Positions 54,901-64,000 of a DNA stretch of 64,000 nucleotides are shown piece after piece (the first letter of the stretch is position 1; each line of letters starts with the position of its first letter). The stretch is from Dugong dugon (taxonomy: Eukaryota > Chordata > Mammalia > Sirenia > Dugongidae), in NCBI GenBank assembly GCA_030035585.1, contig CM057461.1:5406001-5470000 (forward strand). The letters run 5' to 3'. The notes beneath the pieces were generated by a model that was given only the letters and a program-made list of their open reading frames with translations, had not been told where the DNA came from and made no database searches. The position numbers and the translations under genes were made by a program.

Positions 54901-55367
54901 CCACAGTAGGGCCCCCTCCTCCAACCTTAGGACTTTGGGCTTATGTCTTTTCCAGACAGCCACTGCAATAACCCTCTGGGAAGACATAAGGTACCTAGCT
55001 GTTTGGTGAGAATTAGATAATCAGGTCATTTTTTCTCCTTGACAATGAGGAACCAGGGACAGCTGGGAGATGCTTGAGGCCTATAAACTGTCTGAGGGAA
55101 AATGAAATCTTAATTATAACTCAGGTCCTGCTAATGGTTGAAAGAAAGAACAGATAACCTAAAGCATGGGTTCTCAAAGCCGGCTCTCTCCACCCCTCAT
55201 CAGCAACGTCAACATCACCTGGGAACTTATTAGCAATGCAGATTCTTAGGCCCCACCCAGGCCTACTGAACCAGAAACATGCAGGGGCGGGGGAGGTGGG
55301 CAGCCATCTGTATTTTAAGAAGGCTTCCAGGTGTTTGTGATGCCTGCTCAAGTTTGAGAAAAACTGA
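54804..55367. other. No gene seen; unique DNA plus old repeat scrap
   Basis: 55140-55350 carries GGTTCTCAAAGCCGGCTC, CATCACCTGGGAACTTATTA and GCAATGCAGATTCTTAGGCC, the MER5-like hAT-Charlie sequence found throughout mammals. Confidence 0.5.
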
Positions 55368-55533
55368 GGTCCCTGGGTGGTGCAAATGGTTTGTGCCTGA
55401 CTATTAACCTAAGGGCTGATGGTTCAAATCCACCCAGGGGCACTGCAGAAGAAAACATCACAGCCAGGAAAACCCTATGGAGTTCTACTCTAACACATGG
55501 AGTTACCATGAGTCAAAATTGACTCAATGGCTG
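55368..55533 (+). mobile_element. AfroSINE, type B, internally deleted
   Basis: GGTCCCTGGGTGGTGCAAAT, GGTTCAAATCCACCCAGGGG and AAAATTGACTCAATGG. The AAAATCAGCCATT block is replaced by ATCACAGCCAGGAAAACC. Confidence 0.9.
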
Positions 55534-55655
55534 CTGACACCTTGATTTTGGACATCTGGTCTCCAGAACTCTGAGAGAATAAATTTCTGTTGTTTTAAGC
55601 CACCAAGTTTGTGGTAACTTGTTAAGGCGGCCCTAGGAGACTAATGCTGAAGACA
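55534..55655 (+). mobile_element. MLT1/MaLR LTR 3' end
   Basis: ACACCTTGATTTTGGACATC, CTGAGAGAATAAATTTCTG and GCCACCAAGTTTGTGGTAAC, closing in CTAGGAGACTAATGC. Confidence 0.75.
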
Positions 55656-55724
55656 GACAAGGGTCACAACCTTATAGAGCTTATGTCTTGGTGAGGGAGA
55701 CAGATAATGATTATTTGTGATACA

Positions 55725-55782
55725 TAAATAGATAGATAGATGATAGATATAGATGATCGATAGATGCTCTATAGATAGATAG
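55725..55782. repeat. GATA microsatellite, left part
   Basis: ATAGATAGATAGATGATAGATATAG-type sequence (written here as GATA units) immediately left of the LTR. The right half of the same array is at 56374-56450. Confidence 0.9.
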
Positions 55783-56373
55783 TGTCATAGATCGAATTGT
55801 GTCCCTCCAAAATATGTGTCAACTTAGCTAGGCCATAATTCCCAGTGTTGTGTGGTTGTCCTCCATTTTGTGATCCGATGTAATTGTCCTCCCTTTTGTG
55901 ATGTACTATAAATCCTAACCTCTATATGTTAATGAGGTAGGATCATTGTAGGGTATTTCTTGAATCACAGCCTTACAAGTCACACCCTTGCTTGAGACAC
56001 ACCTTCATCTTACAAGAGATAAAAGGAGAGAGAAGTGAGCAGAGAGGCAAGAGACCTCACTACAACCATGAAAGAAGAGCCAGGAGCGGAGTGCATCTTT
56101 TGGACCTGGGGTCTGTGCACTGAGAACCTCCTAGACCCAGGGGGAAGACTGGTATCAAGACACGTGGAGATCTCCAAGGAATGCTGGGCTCATGGACATT
56201 GGAAGGAGACAAGAACCTTCCCCCATAGCTGATAGAGAGAAAAAGTCTTCCCCTAGAGCTGGTGCCCTGAATTCAGACTTCTATCCTCCTGAAGTGTGAG
56301 AGAATAAATTTCTGTTTGTTAAAGCCATCCGCTTGTGGTATTTCTTTAATAGCAGCACTAGATAAGTAAGACA
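55783..56373 (+). mobile_element. Solo LTR (ERVL/MaLR-like) inside a GATA microsatellite
   Basis: TGTCATAGATCGAATTGTGT to GATAAGTAAGACA, same family as 41021-41539 and 60963-61563. GATAG directly precedes and follows it, consistent with the 5-bp duplication of ERVL-type elements. AGAATAAATTTCTG holds a poly-A signal. Confidence 0.85.
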
Positions 56374-56450
56374 GATAGATAGATGTATAGCTAGATAGAT
56401 AGATAGTTGACAGGTAAATAGATGATGAATGATAGGTAGGTATGTAGATA
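56374..56450. repeat. GATA microsatellite, right part
   Basis: GATAGATAGATG with GTAT and CAGGTA variants, split from its left half by the LTR. Confidence 0.9.
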
Positions 56451-56559
56451 GACAGCCTATTTTTTAGGCAAATAACACCCTCACCTTCTACGTTTTTATG
56501 TTAATTTTTTTACAGCAATATGTAAAAAAACTTTAGCATAGCAGCACTTATGAAAATAC

Positions 56560-56995
56560 CTTGAGGGGGAGGGCACAGTTGGCGAATAGACATAGAAGGT
56601 ACACATTATTTGCATAAAAACACAGTAGATAGATAGACAGACAAATTTGCTGACAGGATTCAGCTCCTTGGAGGTTGTTGGACTGAGGGCCTCCCTGGCT
56701 GTTTGCTGGAGACATCGGTTCCTGTGGCCTCGGCTTCTCCGTATTGCTCACAATATGGCGGCTGGCTTCATCAGAGTGAGCAAGGAGAAGAGGCAGAGAC
56801 AATAGGGAAGTCACAGCCTTTGTAACCTAATCTCAGAAGTGGCCTCCTGTCACTTTTTCTGTATTCTTTGTTCGAAGCAGGTTACTAGGTCCCACCCACA
56901 TTCAAGGGGAGGGATTTACAGAAGGCATAAATAGCAGGAAGTGGGAATAATTGAGCATCGTTTTAGAGTCGCCCACCACACTTGGGGAAAGCCAC
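56560..56995. mobile_element. Old mammal-wide repeat, family not assigned
   Basis: TGACAGGATTCAGCTCCTTG, GAGACAATAGGGAAGTCACA, AACCTAATCTCAGAAGTGGC and GCCCACCACACTTGG are words I recognise as dispersed in mammalian genomes. I cannot assign class with confidence. Confidence 0.45.
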
Positions 56996-58576
56996 ATGTT
57001 TCATCCAGGGTATGACAAGTTTCAGATGCCTCTGAGCCATCAGTCAAGATTGTAGCATGGCTGGATGGTGGACAGGTAATTGAAAGTTGAATGAATGATT
57101 GAATGAAAAAATGGAAAGGTGGGTAGATGGACTGGTGGGCTGACGGATGGTCCTTTGCTGAAGGCTGGTCCTGCCCAAATCACTTTAAAAATCCACCCCG
57201 CAAGGGTAAGCTCATTCAGAACTCTTTCATAACCCTTACTCTGGGACAGACACTCCCTGCCCTCCCCCGTCCCTAGGGACAAGTTCCTGGGAAGATGAGC
57301 TCAGAGTCGGTTTTTTGCCTGTCCAAATGGAAATGTGGGCTTCCATCTGGCTAGTGAAATGTGTCAGCCTGCTGGGCCCCGTGGAGGGAAGCCCTGGCTG
57401 CCTGGGAAGCGCCAGGGATAGATCATGAGATTCCAGCGGCCAAGCCATCATCTCAAGGCCAACAGGCTTGAATTATGACACAAAGATTAGGAGCCGGTGG
57501 AAACTTGGAGGTCGCCCACGAAGACGCTCCAACATTTGTTCCCTATCTGCAGCCTCGTTTTTCAGCTGCGTGGTACACTTAATCCAACGTGAAGTATTGC
57601 ATATTAAATTTTGCCCCTGATTATAGCCCTGCTCATTCTTGAATGTTCCTTGGCACCCAGTGGGGGAGTCTTTGATTCCTCTGGGTGTCTGTGGATGTGC
57701 ACGTGTTAAACCCTTTTGTATTTTGCACTGTTTTCTCGCAGAAGCCTGTGTCGGGATGCCAACCAGAATGAGCGTGGTGGTACTTGAAGCATGCCCAGTG
57801 CTATGTGTTATCCTGCGAGCAGACCCACTGAGCTAGGGCCAGGAGGCCAGGGGGCCAGGAGAGTGGAGATAATTGGTATGACCAGGGTAAGGCAGAGGGT
57901 TTTGCAGATTAACTGGGCTACCAGGGATGAAGACTCTGAGCTCCCAAAGAAGCCTCCCAAACTTAAGGCTATTAAGTTATTATGGCTGATTACATTTCAA
58001 AGCGCCTTGGCTGGCAGGCCTCTAATGGGCAGTGCTCCTGTGATTTTATGGGAACCGGGTTGGGGCTGAGATCACGGAGCAAAGGCAGCCCCACCCGGCG
58101 GAGGCTCCGGACCGGGGACTGGAATTATTATTCTCACGTCCTGGCAGTCACATCTGCAGCTCCTGGCACTGTTTTGTTCCCAGTGGCCCCTCGGCACAGC
58201 TGCCCCTGGATTCTTCAAGGACTGCCCCCGTTTTCAGATGGGCGGAGGCCAAGAGGAAGATCAGGGGGCTGCTGAGGACAAGAAGTCTCTACTGGTGTGG
58301 GCTGGCTGAACGCCCCCTGCTCAGCTCTCCAATCCTTCCTGCTTCCAGAAAAGCATGTTGAGACCTGACCTTGGGAAGGGCCTCACAGCAGGCAGGATGG
58401 AGCAGGGCTCAGGTGGGGAGGGAAGCTCTCCGGGTGGGTGGCCAGCAGAGAGCAGAGCAGCAGCCCTGGTGCCCAGAACATCCACGTGGAAGAAGCTGAG
58501 GGGCTTCATTTGCATAGCAAACCAACTGTTTTTATTTAGACTGAATGTTTATTTGGGGTACCCAGGGGGTGTCTCC
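56996..58576. other. No gene seen; repeat-free block
   Basis: No interspersed repeat is recognised. Two AT-balanced segments (57480-57660 and 57890-58060) look less eroded than the surrounding DNA and could be conserved non-coding elements, which cannot be judged from one sequence. Confidence 0.4.
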
Positions 58577-58731
58577 AAGCCCTGCTAGCACAGTGGTTAA
58601 GAGCTCGGCTGCTAACCAAAAGGTCGGCAGTTTGAATCCCCCAGCTGCTCCTTGGAAGCCCTATGGGACAGTTCTACTCTGTCCTATAAAGTCGCTATGA
58701 GCCGGAATCAACTCGACGGCACCTGGTTTGG
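58577..58731 (+). mobile_element. AfroSINE, type A, internally short
   Basis: CAAGCCCTGCTAGCACAGTG, CTAACCAAAAGGTCGGCAG and CTCGACGGCACCTGGTTTGG. The AAAGATTACAGCC block is absent, as in 53367 and 61030, so this is a recurring short subtype. Confidence 0.92.
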
Positions 58732-58741
58732 GAGTGTCTCA

Positions 58742-59420
58742 GGTTGTAGGTTTGGCTGCTGTAACAGAGAGTCCCAAAATAATAGTGGCTAAACAACACA
58801 GGGAGTCCCTGGGTGGTGTAAATGGTTAACACTCTTGGCTGCTAACCAAAAGGTTAGAGGTTCGAGTCTACTCAGAGGCACCTCTGAAGAAAGGCCTGGT
58901 GATCTGCTTCTGAAAAATTAGCCACCGAAAACCCTACAGAGCACAGTTCGACTATGACACACATGGGGTCACATTGAGTCAGAGCCAACTCAATAGAAAC
59001 TGATAAACAACCCAGAAATTTATTTCTCTCTCATGTAAATGTCTGGGTTCACAGCCTAGAGTTGGTAGGCAGCCCCACAATCAGGGACCCAAGTCCCTTC
59101 TACCTCATTTCTGTATATTCCCCATTCACAGCTTCCATTTTCAAGACCCAAGATGGCTGCTCCAGTTCCTGCCATTACACCTGCATTCCAGCAAGCAGGA
59201 AGGAATAAAAGGGCAAAAGAGTGGGCCTGCTCCTTCTCTTTAAGAGCCTGATTTGGAAATGGCTCACACCACTTCCACTCACATCCCATTAGGCAAAATG
59301 GCCACATCTAACTGCAAGGGAGGCTGGAAAATGTGGTCTTTATCCTGGATGACCAAGTGGCCAGCTACAATTCTGTTAATACGGAAGAAGGGAAGACCTG
59401 CAGTCAGTTCCCCATGGGAG
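58742..59420. mobile_element. Old mammal-wide repeat split by an AfroSINE
   Basis: TTTGGCTGCTGTAACAGAGA before the SINE, and AGAAATTTATTTCTCTCTCA, CAAGATGGCTGCTCCAGTTC and CAAGGGAGGCTGGAAAATGT after it, form one familiar repeat. The class is not assigned. Confidence 0.55.
58802..59009 (+). mobile_element. AfroSINE, type B
   Basis: GGAGTCCCTGGGTGGTGTAA, GAAGAAAGGCCTGGTGATC, GAAAAATTAGCCACCGAAAA. AACAACACA before (58793) and AACAACCCA after (59008) mark the target duplication. Confidence 0.93.
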
Positions 59421-59841
59421 TGTGACAGCGGTAGGATGACAATCAAAGCCCCCACCCCAGCTGCTCTTGGATCTACCATTGGACTGTAAGGACGAGACTC
59501 CTCCCTGCTCCCTGCATTCAAAGCATTGTGCAAAACTCACCTCCTCCAGGCAGGCTTCCAGGATTAATTACTCTGGCTCCCTGGCCAACTGGTCATCCCC
59601 ATCTCTGATCTACCCTTCTCCCTACCAGGCACCCTTGACAACTTTGGAACATGGGCAATTCTGTCAAGCTTGTCCTAGTGTCCTTAACAGACTGTTTCCT
59701 GAGCTAGGGATCCCCTTTGTTCGTCAGTGTGCACCAAGCCACAGACCCCAGCCCCACATCTGCACCCCCAGGCAGGAAACACCCAGGGCTGTGTGCTTCT
59801 GGTCAGTTTTTAGAAGAAAGCACACCCTACCACCTTAGTTG
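59421..59841. other. No gene seen; unique DNA with L2-like phrase
   Basis: CACCTCCTCCAGGCAGGCTT (59539-59558) is L2-like; the remainder is unrecognised. Confidence 0.4.
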
Positions 59842-59843
59842 AG

Positions 59844-60040
59844 GAGCCCCGGTGGCACAGTGGTTAAGCGCTCGGCTGCTAACCAAAAAGTCGGCAGTTC
59901 GAACCAACCAGCCACTCCTTGGGAGAAAGATGTGGCTGTCTGCTTCCATAAAGATTACAGCCTTGGAAACCCTATGGGGCAGTTCTACTCGGTACTATAG
60001 GGCCACTGAGTCAGAACTGACTTGATAGCAATAGGTTTGG
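59844..60040 (+). mobile_element. AfroSINE, type A
   Basis: GGAGCCCCGGTGGCACAGTG, CCATAAAGATTACAGCC, GCAATAGGTTTGG followed by a TTTTG/T-rich tail to 60070. Little-diverged, so probably one of the younger copies. Confidence 0.94.
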
Positions 60041-60074
60041 TTTTTTGTTTTTGTTTTTTTTTTTTTTTTTAGCT

Positions 60075-60190
60075 ATTTCAGTGTCCAGAGCTCCATAGGG
60101 CGGGACTAGTCTTGCTCACTGGTGTATCCCAGAGCTCAGCACAGTTCGGCACACAGAGGTGCTCAGTGGGTATTTGTTAAATGAATGAAG
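60075..60190 (+). mobile_element. L2-type 3' end
   Basis: GGTGTATCCCAGAGCTCAGC, GAGGTGCTCAGTGGGTATTT and GTTAAATGAATGAA. Confidence 0.75.
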
Positions 60191-60209
60191 ACCTTCTTGG
60201 GTAATGATA

Positions 60210-60393
60210 ATGGTGATGTAAGGGTTAAGCGCTCAGCTGCTAACCAAAAGGTCAGCGGTTGGAACCCACCCAGTGAATCCATGGGAAAAAGACCTGGCAA
60301 TCTAGTCCTGTAAAGACTGCAGCCTAGGAAACCCTATGTGGTTCTACTCAGTCATGTGGGGTCACTACAAATGGCACCTAACAACAACAACAA
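60210..60393 (+). mobile_element. AfroSINE, type A, 5' shortened
   Basis: GGGTTAAGCGCTCAGCTGC, CTGTAAAGACTGCAGCCTAG and GGCACCTAACAACAACAACA, a good example of the RTE-type tail. Confidence 0.9.
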
Positions 60394-60467
60394 TTATAAT
60401 CATTACACCTGATGTTTACAGAGAACTCACATGAGCTAAGCAATGGTTACACAGTGATTATCTAAAA

Positions 60468-60646
60468 CAGAAATCAGCACACTTATTCTGCAAGGGGTCA
60501 GACAGTTAACATTTTCTCCTTTGCGGCCAGACGGTCCCTGTCACAACTGCCTGACTCTGTCATTGTAGCAGCCACAGGCGACACGCAAACAAATGGGCAC
60601 CACTGTGTCCCAATAAACCTTTATTTGCAAAAGTTGCCAACCCCTG
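60468..60646. mobile_element. hAT-type nonautonomous DNA transposon with perfect 8-bp target duplication
   Basis: Starts CAGAAATCAGCACAC and ends GTTGCCAACCCCTG, an inverted pair fitting the CAGGGGTCGGCAAAC termini of a common mammalian hAT-Charlie group. ATCTAAAA flanks it at 60460-60467 and 60647-60654. It contains the familiar CCAATAAACCTTTATTTGCA block. About 37 bases present in the derived copy at 62781-62912 are deleted here. Confidence 0.88.
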
Positions 60647-60890
60647 ATCTAAAACAAACAAGAACATCCAGGGCTGAGGGTGGAGAAGATCCGCAGTCAT
60701 CTGGTAGAGCTAAGACGTGAGGATGGTAGACTGAGTAGGGGAGAAGCTTCCAGAAGACCCGATGTCCAGCCTGAAGGAGACCCATGTGGGGTGCATGCCT
60801 CACTTGACCCTCCTGCTCTGCACAGCTTCCTCTCCCACCCACAGGAAAGGGACCCACCAGAACTGTGGTTACACAACACAATGCTGCCCT
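60551..60890 (+). repeat. Source arm of a local inverted duplication
   Basis: Matches 62538-62912 in reverse orientation. Over 60647-60835 I count about 13 differences in roughly 190 bases. The arm crosses the boundary between the hAT element and its flank, so the pair is a duplicated locus, not two independent transposon insertions. Confidence 0.9.
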
Positions 60891-60962
60891 CTGCCCTCTG
60901 GCCACAACTGATTGGGACTGGGTGGACGCCTGACCCAAGGTGGCATTCGGACTTGGGACACA

Positions 60963-61563
60963 GACTTATGGATTGAATTGTGTCCCCCAAAAAATACATG
61001 TTGTAAATCCTAACCTCTATGCCTATGGTGGACACTCTGGTGGCACAGTGGTTAAGAGCTATAGCTGCTAACCAAAAAGTCAGCAGTTCAAACACACCAG
61101 GCGTTCCTTGGAAACTCTATGGGGCAGTTCTACTCTGTCCTATAGGGTTGCTATGAGTCAGAATCGACTTGACAGCAACAGGTTTGGTTTTGGTTTTTTA
61201 TGCCTGTGGTTATAATCCCATTTGGGAATGGGGTTTCTTTGCCACGTTAATGAGGCAAGATTAGTATAGGGTGTGTCTTGAGTCAATCTCCTTGAGATAC
61301 AGAAGAGATTAAACCAGCAAGGGAGCAAGGAGAGATGGGGGAAGAGAGATTCTGTGCCATGTGGAGATCTCCAAGGAACCAGGAAACAGAAGCTGCAGAG
61401 ACAGGGACCTTCCCGCAGAGCCGACAGAGAGAGATAGCCTTCCCCTAGAGCTGGCGCCCTGAATTCAGACTTCTAGCCTCCTAGGCTGTGAGGAAATAAA
61501 GTTGTTTGTTAAAACTGCCCATTTGTGAAGTTTCTGCTACAGCAGCACCGGGTGACTGACACA
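60963..61563 (+). mobile_element. Solo LTR (ERVL/MaLR-like) split by an AfroSINE
   Basis: ACTTATGGATTGAATTGTGT (the expected first TG is mutated) to GTGACTGACACA. It shares GAGCTGGCGCCCTGAATTCA and GTGGAGATCTCCAAGGAA with 55783-56373. GAGGAAATAAAGTTGTTTG carries the poly-A signal. Confidence 0.85.
61030..61198 (+). mobile_element. AfroSINE in the LTR, with 11-bp target duplication
   Basis: CTCTGGTGGCACAGTGGTTA to CAGCAACAGGTTTGGTTTTG. TATGCCTATGG before (61019) and TATGCCTGTGG after (61199). Short subtype lacking the AAAGATTACAGCC block. Confidence 0.94.
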
Positions 61564-62417
61564 GGCCTCCTAGTCCATCTCAAACCGAGGACACACAGAC
61601 TCAGGAGCTGGGAGAGCAGGCGCAGCTGGCTGCAGGGAGAGCCCACAGTGGCCAGTGTGTGCGTGGGACCCCGAGACTCCCTGTCGCCGAGCCAGGTGGC
61701 ATGAGGCCTCACACTCCCACTGCCCCTGGGTCCTGGGCCACACCCGGTGTCCTTCCCTAAACTTGTCCTCCTTTCTCCTGCATGTCTCATGGATTTTCAT
61801 AATGTCCCACCTTCCGCGGAGGCGATACCACCTGGGACAGCCACCCCGCAGCCCCCCGCCTACAGTGTGGGCTCTGCGTCTTGCTTTTCAAGGGCTCATT
61901 TTTCCAAAGGAGCTCAGGACATTACCGAGCTCAATGAAGAATGCGGAATACTTGAAATTTCCACTCACACACTCCTGGAAAAAACACATTAACCTTTAAG
62001 AAGGGAATAATGGCTTCGTTTTCAAGTGACCTTATGGATTAACCCTCGCCAAGCACTTTCTAGGGGGGAACTGTGGCCCGTGGCAGGGACCCAGTGGGTG
62101 CAGAAGATGAAGAAAAAATAAAAACCAGCCACATCACTTTGCTAGCCCTGAAGAAAGCCAGTTGGTTGTTCACTGATAAAACTTGTTCTCACACTGCAAC
62201 AAACAACAGCCCTCAGCTCTGGAAGACACCAAGGATGTTATCGAGCCAGGAGAGCACCCCCTTCAGGACAATATCAAGACGCTTCTTCGCCATCTGTTGT
62301 TAACAAGCCTGGCGCTGAGCAAGGAGCAGGTGCTTGGCCAGCGTGGCCCCTTCCCAGGTTTTGGCTGGATCTGTTTCTACCAGACGATGAAGGAGGTTCC
62401 TTCTTCCTCACAGATAT
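61564..62417. other. No gene seen; spacer of the inverted duplication
   Basis: No repeat recognised; frames up to 114 codons are without motifs. Confidence 0.4.
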
Positions 62418-63004
62418 CCCCAGGTGCTGCAAACAGTGAGCACATTCAGCTGCTAACCAAAAGGTTGGAGGTTCAAGTCCACCCAAAGCTGCCTCAGAAG
62501 AAAGGCCTGGCAGTTTACGTCTGAAAAATGGGCCATCAGGGCGGCCTTGTGTTGTGTAACCACAGTTCTGGTGAGTCCCTTACCCATGGTGGGAGAGGAA
62601 GCTGTGCGGAGCAGGAGGGCCAGGTGAGGCGTGCACCCCATGTGGGTCTGCTTCAGGCTGGACATCGGGTCTTCTGGAAGCTTCTCCTCTACTCAGTCTA
62701 CCATCCTCACGTCTTAGCTCTACCAGATGCCTGTGGATCTTCTCCACCCCCAGCCCAGGATGTCCTTGTTTGTTTTAGATCGGGGGCTGGCAAGCTCTGG
62801 CCCGAGGGGCCAAATCTGGCCAGCACCTGCTTTTGCAAATAAAGGTTTATTGGGACACAGTGGTGCCCATTTGTTCGGGTGTCGCCTGTGGCTGCTTTCA
62901 CGACACAGTGACTTTTCTTACAAAAAACCCTGTGGAGCCCAGGTCTACTCTGACACACACACTGTCACTATCAGTTGGAATCCACTTGACAGCAACTGGT
63001 TTTC
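62418..63004 (+). mobile_element. AfroSINE, type B, split by the duplicated segment
   Basis: First half 62418-62537 (CCCAGGTGCTGCAAACAGTG to TCTGAAAAATGGGCCAT). Second half from about 62921 (AAAAAACCCTGTGGAGCCCA to GACAGCAACTGG). Joined, the halves leave almost no SINE sequence missing, so the intervening 375 bases are an insertion. Confidence 0.9.
62538..62912 (-). repeat. Derived arm of the inverted duplication
   Basis: Reverse-complement copy of the 60551-60890 locus. It includes one target duplication (TTTTAGAT, 62773-62780) and only part of the hAT element, which stops at the SINE junction after about ten filler bases (CTTTTCTTAC). It retains the 37-base hAT segment lost from the source. 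Confidence 0.9.
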
Positions 63005-63799
63005 TTCTCCGCAACCCTGTCCTTCTAAAGAGCCTTTCTGCCCACCTGCTCAGCAGAGCACAGTCCTTGAAAAACAGACTCTGCGGTCAGCATGTTGGAA
63101 ACTGAATAATGCACCCTTTGCGGGGAATTCAGAGAGCGTGTTGGCAGAGTCAAGGTCCTTAGAAACCCGTTTGAGTTTGCTGAACACCAGCCTTGTCTAA
63201 ATGCCACAACCACTCCCACTTTTTAGTTTTTGGAGGAAACCAACAACTGGCATGACCGCTAAGCCAAGGACCATGCTTTAGAAAATGCAGACTATAGAGC
63301 ACACTTTCTTCAGATCATATGAGCTACAGACAGGACCAGAGCTCACTCTTCATTCTCCACTTGACCATCCATTTATCATGCAAGCCTTCCTTCACCCATC
63401 TGTCATGTCTCCATCCATGCATCGTTCACTCATTCGGCAAAGGTTCCCGAGGCCTAGTACCACCTGGAGTGCACCTCTGCCTTTGCCAAGCTTCCCAGAG
63501 GGCAGAAAGATAAGCAGTGCCCATGGGTTCCCGGAACAAGAGAGACACCTGCTAATGTTCTCTGACATCAAAGGTCCAACTTCCAAAGATGCTTTTTGGA
63601 GATCATGACGGGGACAGGCAATTTTAAAAGCCTTCCAAAAGATGTCAGCATTTGGGAAGTCTAGAAGCAGCTTCAAGGAGAGCGCTAGAAGGAGGGAGGA
63701 AGAGGGACTGAGCAGGGAGTGGGGTGGGGGCTTGACACCAGCCGTGTCTCATGGCCAAGCTTTGGTCAAGAGCCTACTCTGGACCAGGTACTGTGTAAG
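63005..63799. other. No gene seen; unique DNA
   Basis: CCATCCATTTATCATGCAAG-type phrases near 63365-63435 are reminiscent of simple CATC-rich sequence. Nothing else is recognised. Confidence 0.4.
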
Positions 63800-64000
63800 A
63801 GCTCTCTTATTCACTCAGCAAACATCTGGAAGGGGCTCCCATGAGCCAGGCCTGTGCTAAGAACTCCCTTATTCATTCAACAAACATCTGGAAGAGACCT
63901 TGCAAGAGCCAGGCTAAGAACTGTATATACCCATCTCTTTTATTTACTCAATAAACATCTAGGAGGTACCTGCCATGAACCAGGCACTACTGGTGCAGGG
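63800..64000. repeat. Three tandem copies of an L2/MIR3-type 3' segment
   Basis: Units start near 63808 (GAGCTCTCTTATTCACTCAG), 63861 (GAACTCCCTTATTCATTCAA) and 63918 (GAACTGTATATACCC). Each has the CAACAAACATCTGGAAG-type core and then GAGCCAGGC. The third runs to the window end and is more diverged. Confidence 0.8.

Noticed and set aside
60621-62842. Two frames (60621-60938 minus, 62528-62842 plus) with similar protein over about 70 residues
   Set aside because: Similarity is fully explained by the inverted DNA duplication. Differences are not concentrated at third positions, and both run into hAT or SINE sequence.
1-64000. CRISPR array, operon or prokaryotic mobile island
   Set aside because: The sequence is clearly mammalian (AfroSINE, L1, MIR, LTRs). 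No direct repeats with unique spacers or adjacent coding genes are present.

Overview
The window looks like intergenic or intronic nuclear DNA from an afrotherian mammal, most probably an elephant or close paenungulate. The evidence is about thirty AfroSINE copies on both strands, long fragments of an RTE (BovB-like) LINE whose 3' tail matches the AfroSINE tail, a tRNA-Gly-headed composite SINE, and an L1 3' UTR type I associate with elephant. Mammal-wide relics (MIR, L2, MaLR LTRs, Tigger, hAT) lie underneath. I find no host protein-coding exon, rRNA or functional tRNA that I can support. Open frames longer than about 150 codons are repeat artefacts or lack an ATG.

Layout. 1-8.4 kb: unique DNA and L2 with six AfroSINEs, a Tigger-like DNA transposon split by an AfroSINE (4796-5863) and an L1 tail. 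8.4-11.6 kb: GA microsatellite, LTR fragment and a 2-kb antisense RTE with decayed endonuclease and reverse transcriptase. 11.8-16.7 kb: AfroSINEs, the tRNA-Gly composite SINE (15039-15372), a MIR and a MaLR LTR. 16.7-31.3 kb: mostly unique or old sequence with microsatellites and a degenerate telomere-like array (27596-27925). 31.5-35.5 kb: second RTE (31568-34200) and L1 pieces. 37.1-38.2 kb: a 0.66-kb almost pure purine minisatellite. 39.2-41.5 kb: nested AfroSINEs and a solo LTR in L2. 41.8-46.2 kb: largely unique, with a tandem expansion at an AfroSINE insertion and stacked retroposons. 46.9-54.8 kb: L1-rich, with inserted AfroSINEs and RTE. 55.3-63 kb: AfroSINEs, two solo LTRs, an hAT element and a local inverted duplication pasted into an AfroSINE.

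There is no set of cooperating genes. The visible relationship is parasitic: AfroSINEs carry the RTE 3' end and so were presumably mobilised by RTE reverse transcriptase, while L1 made its own copies. The most interesting structures record rearrangement: an inverted copy of a nearby hAT-containing locus inserted into an AfroSINE, a tandem expansion seeded by microhomology between a SINE head and its target, and the composite tRNA-Gly SINE. Boundaries and identities were judged by eye, and family names are from memory.
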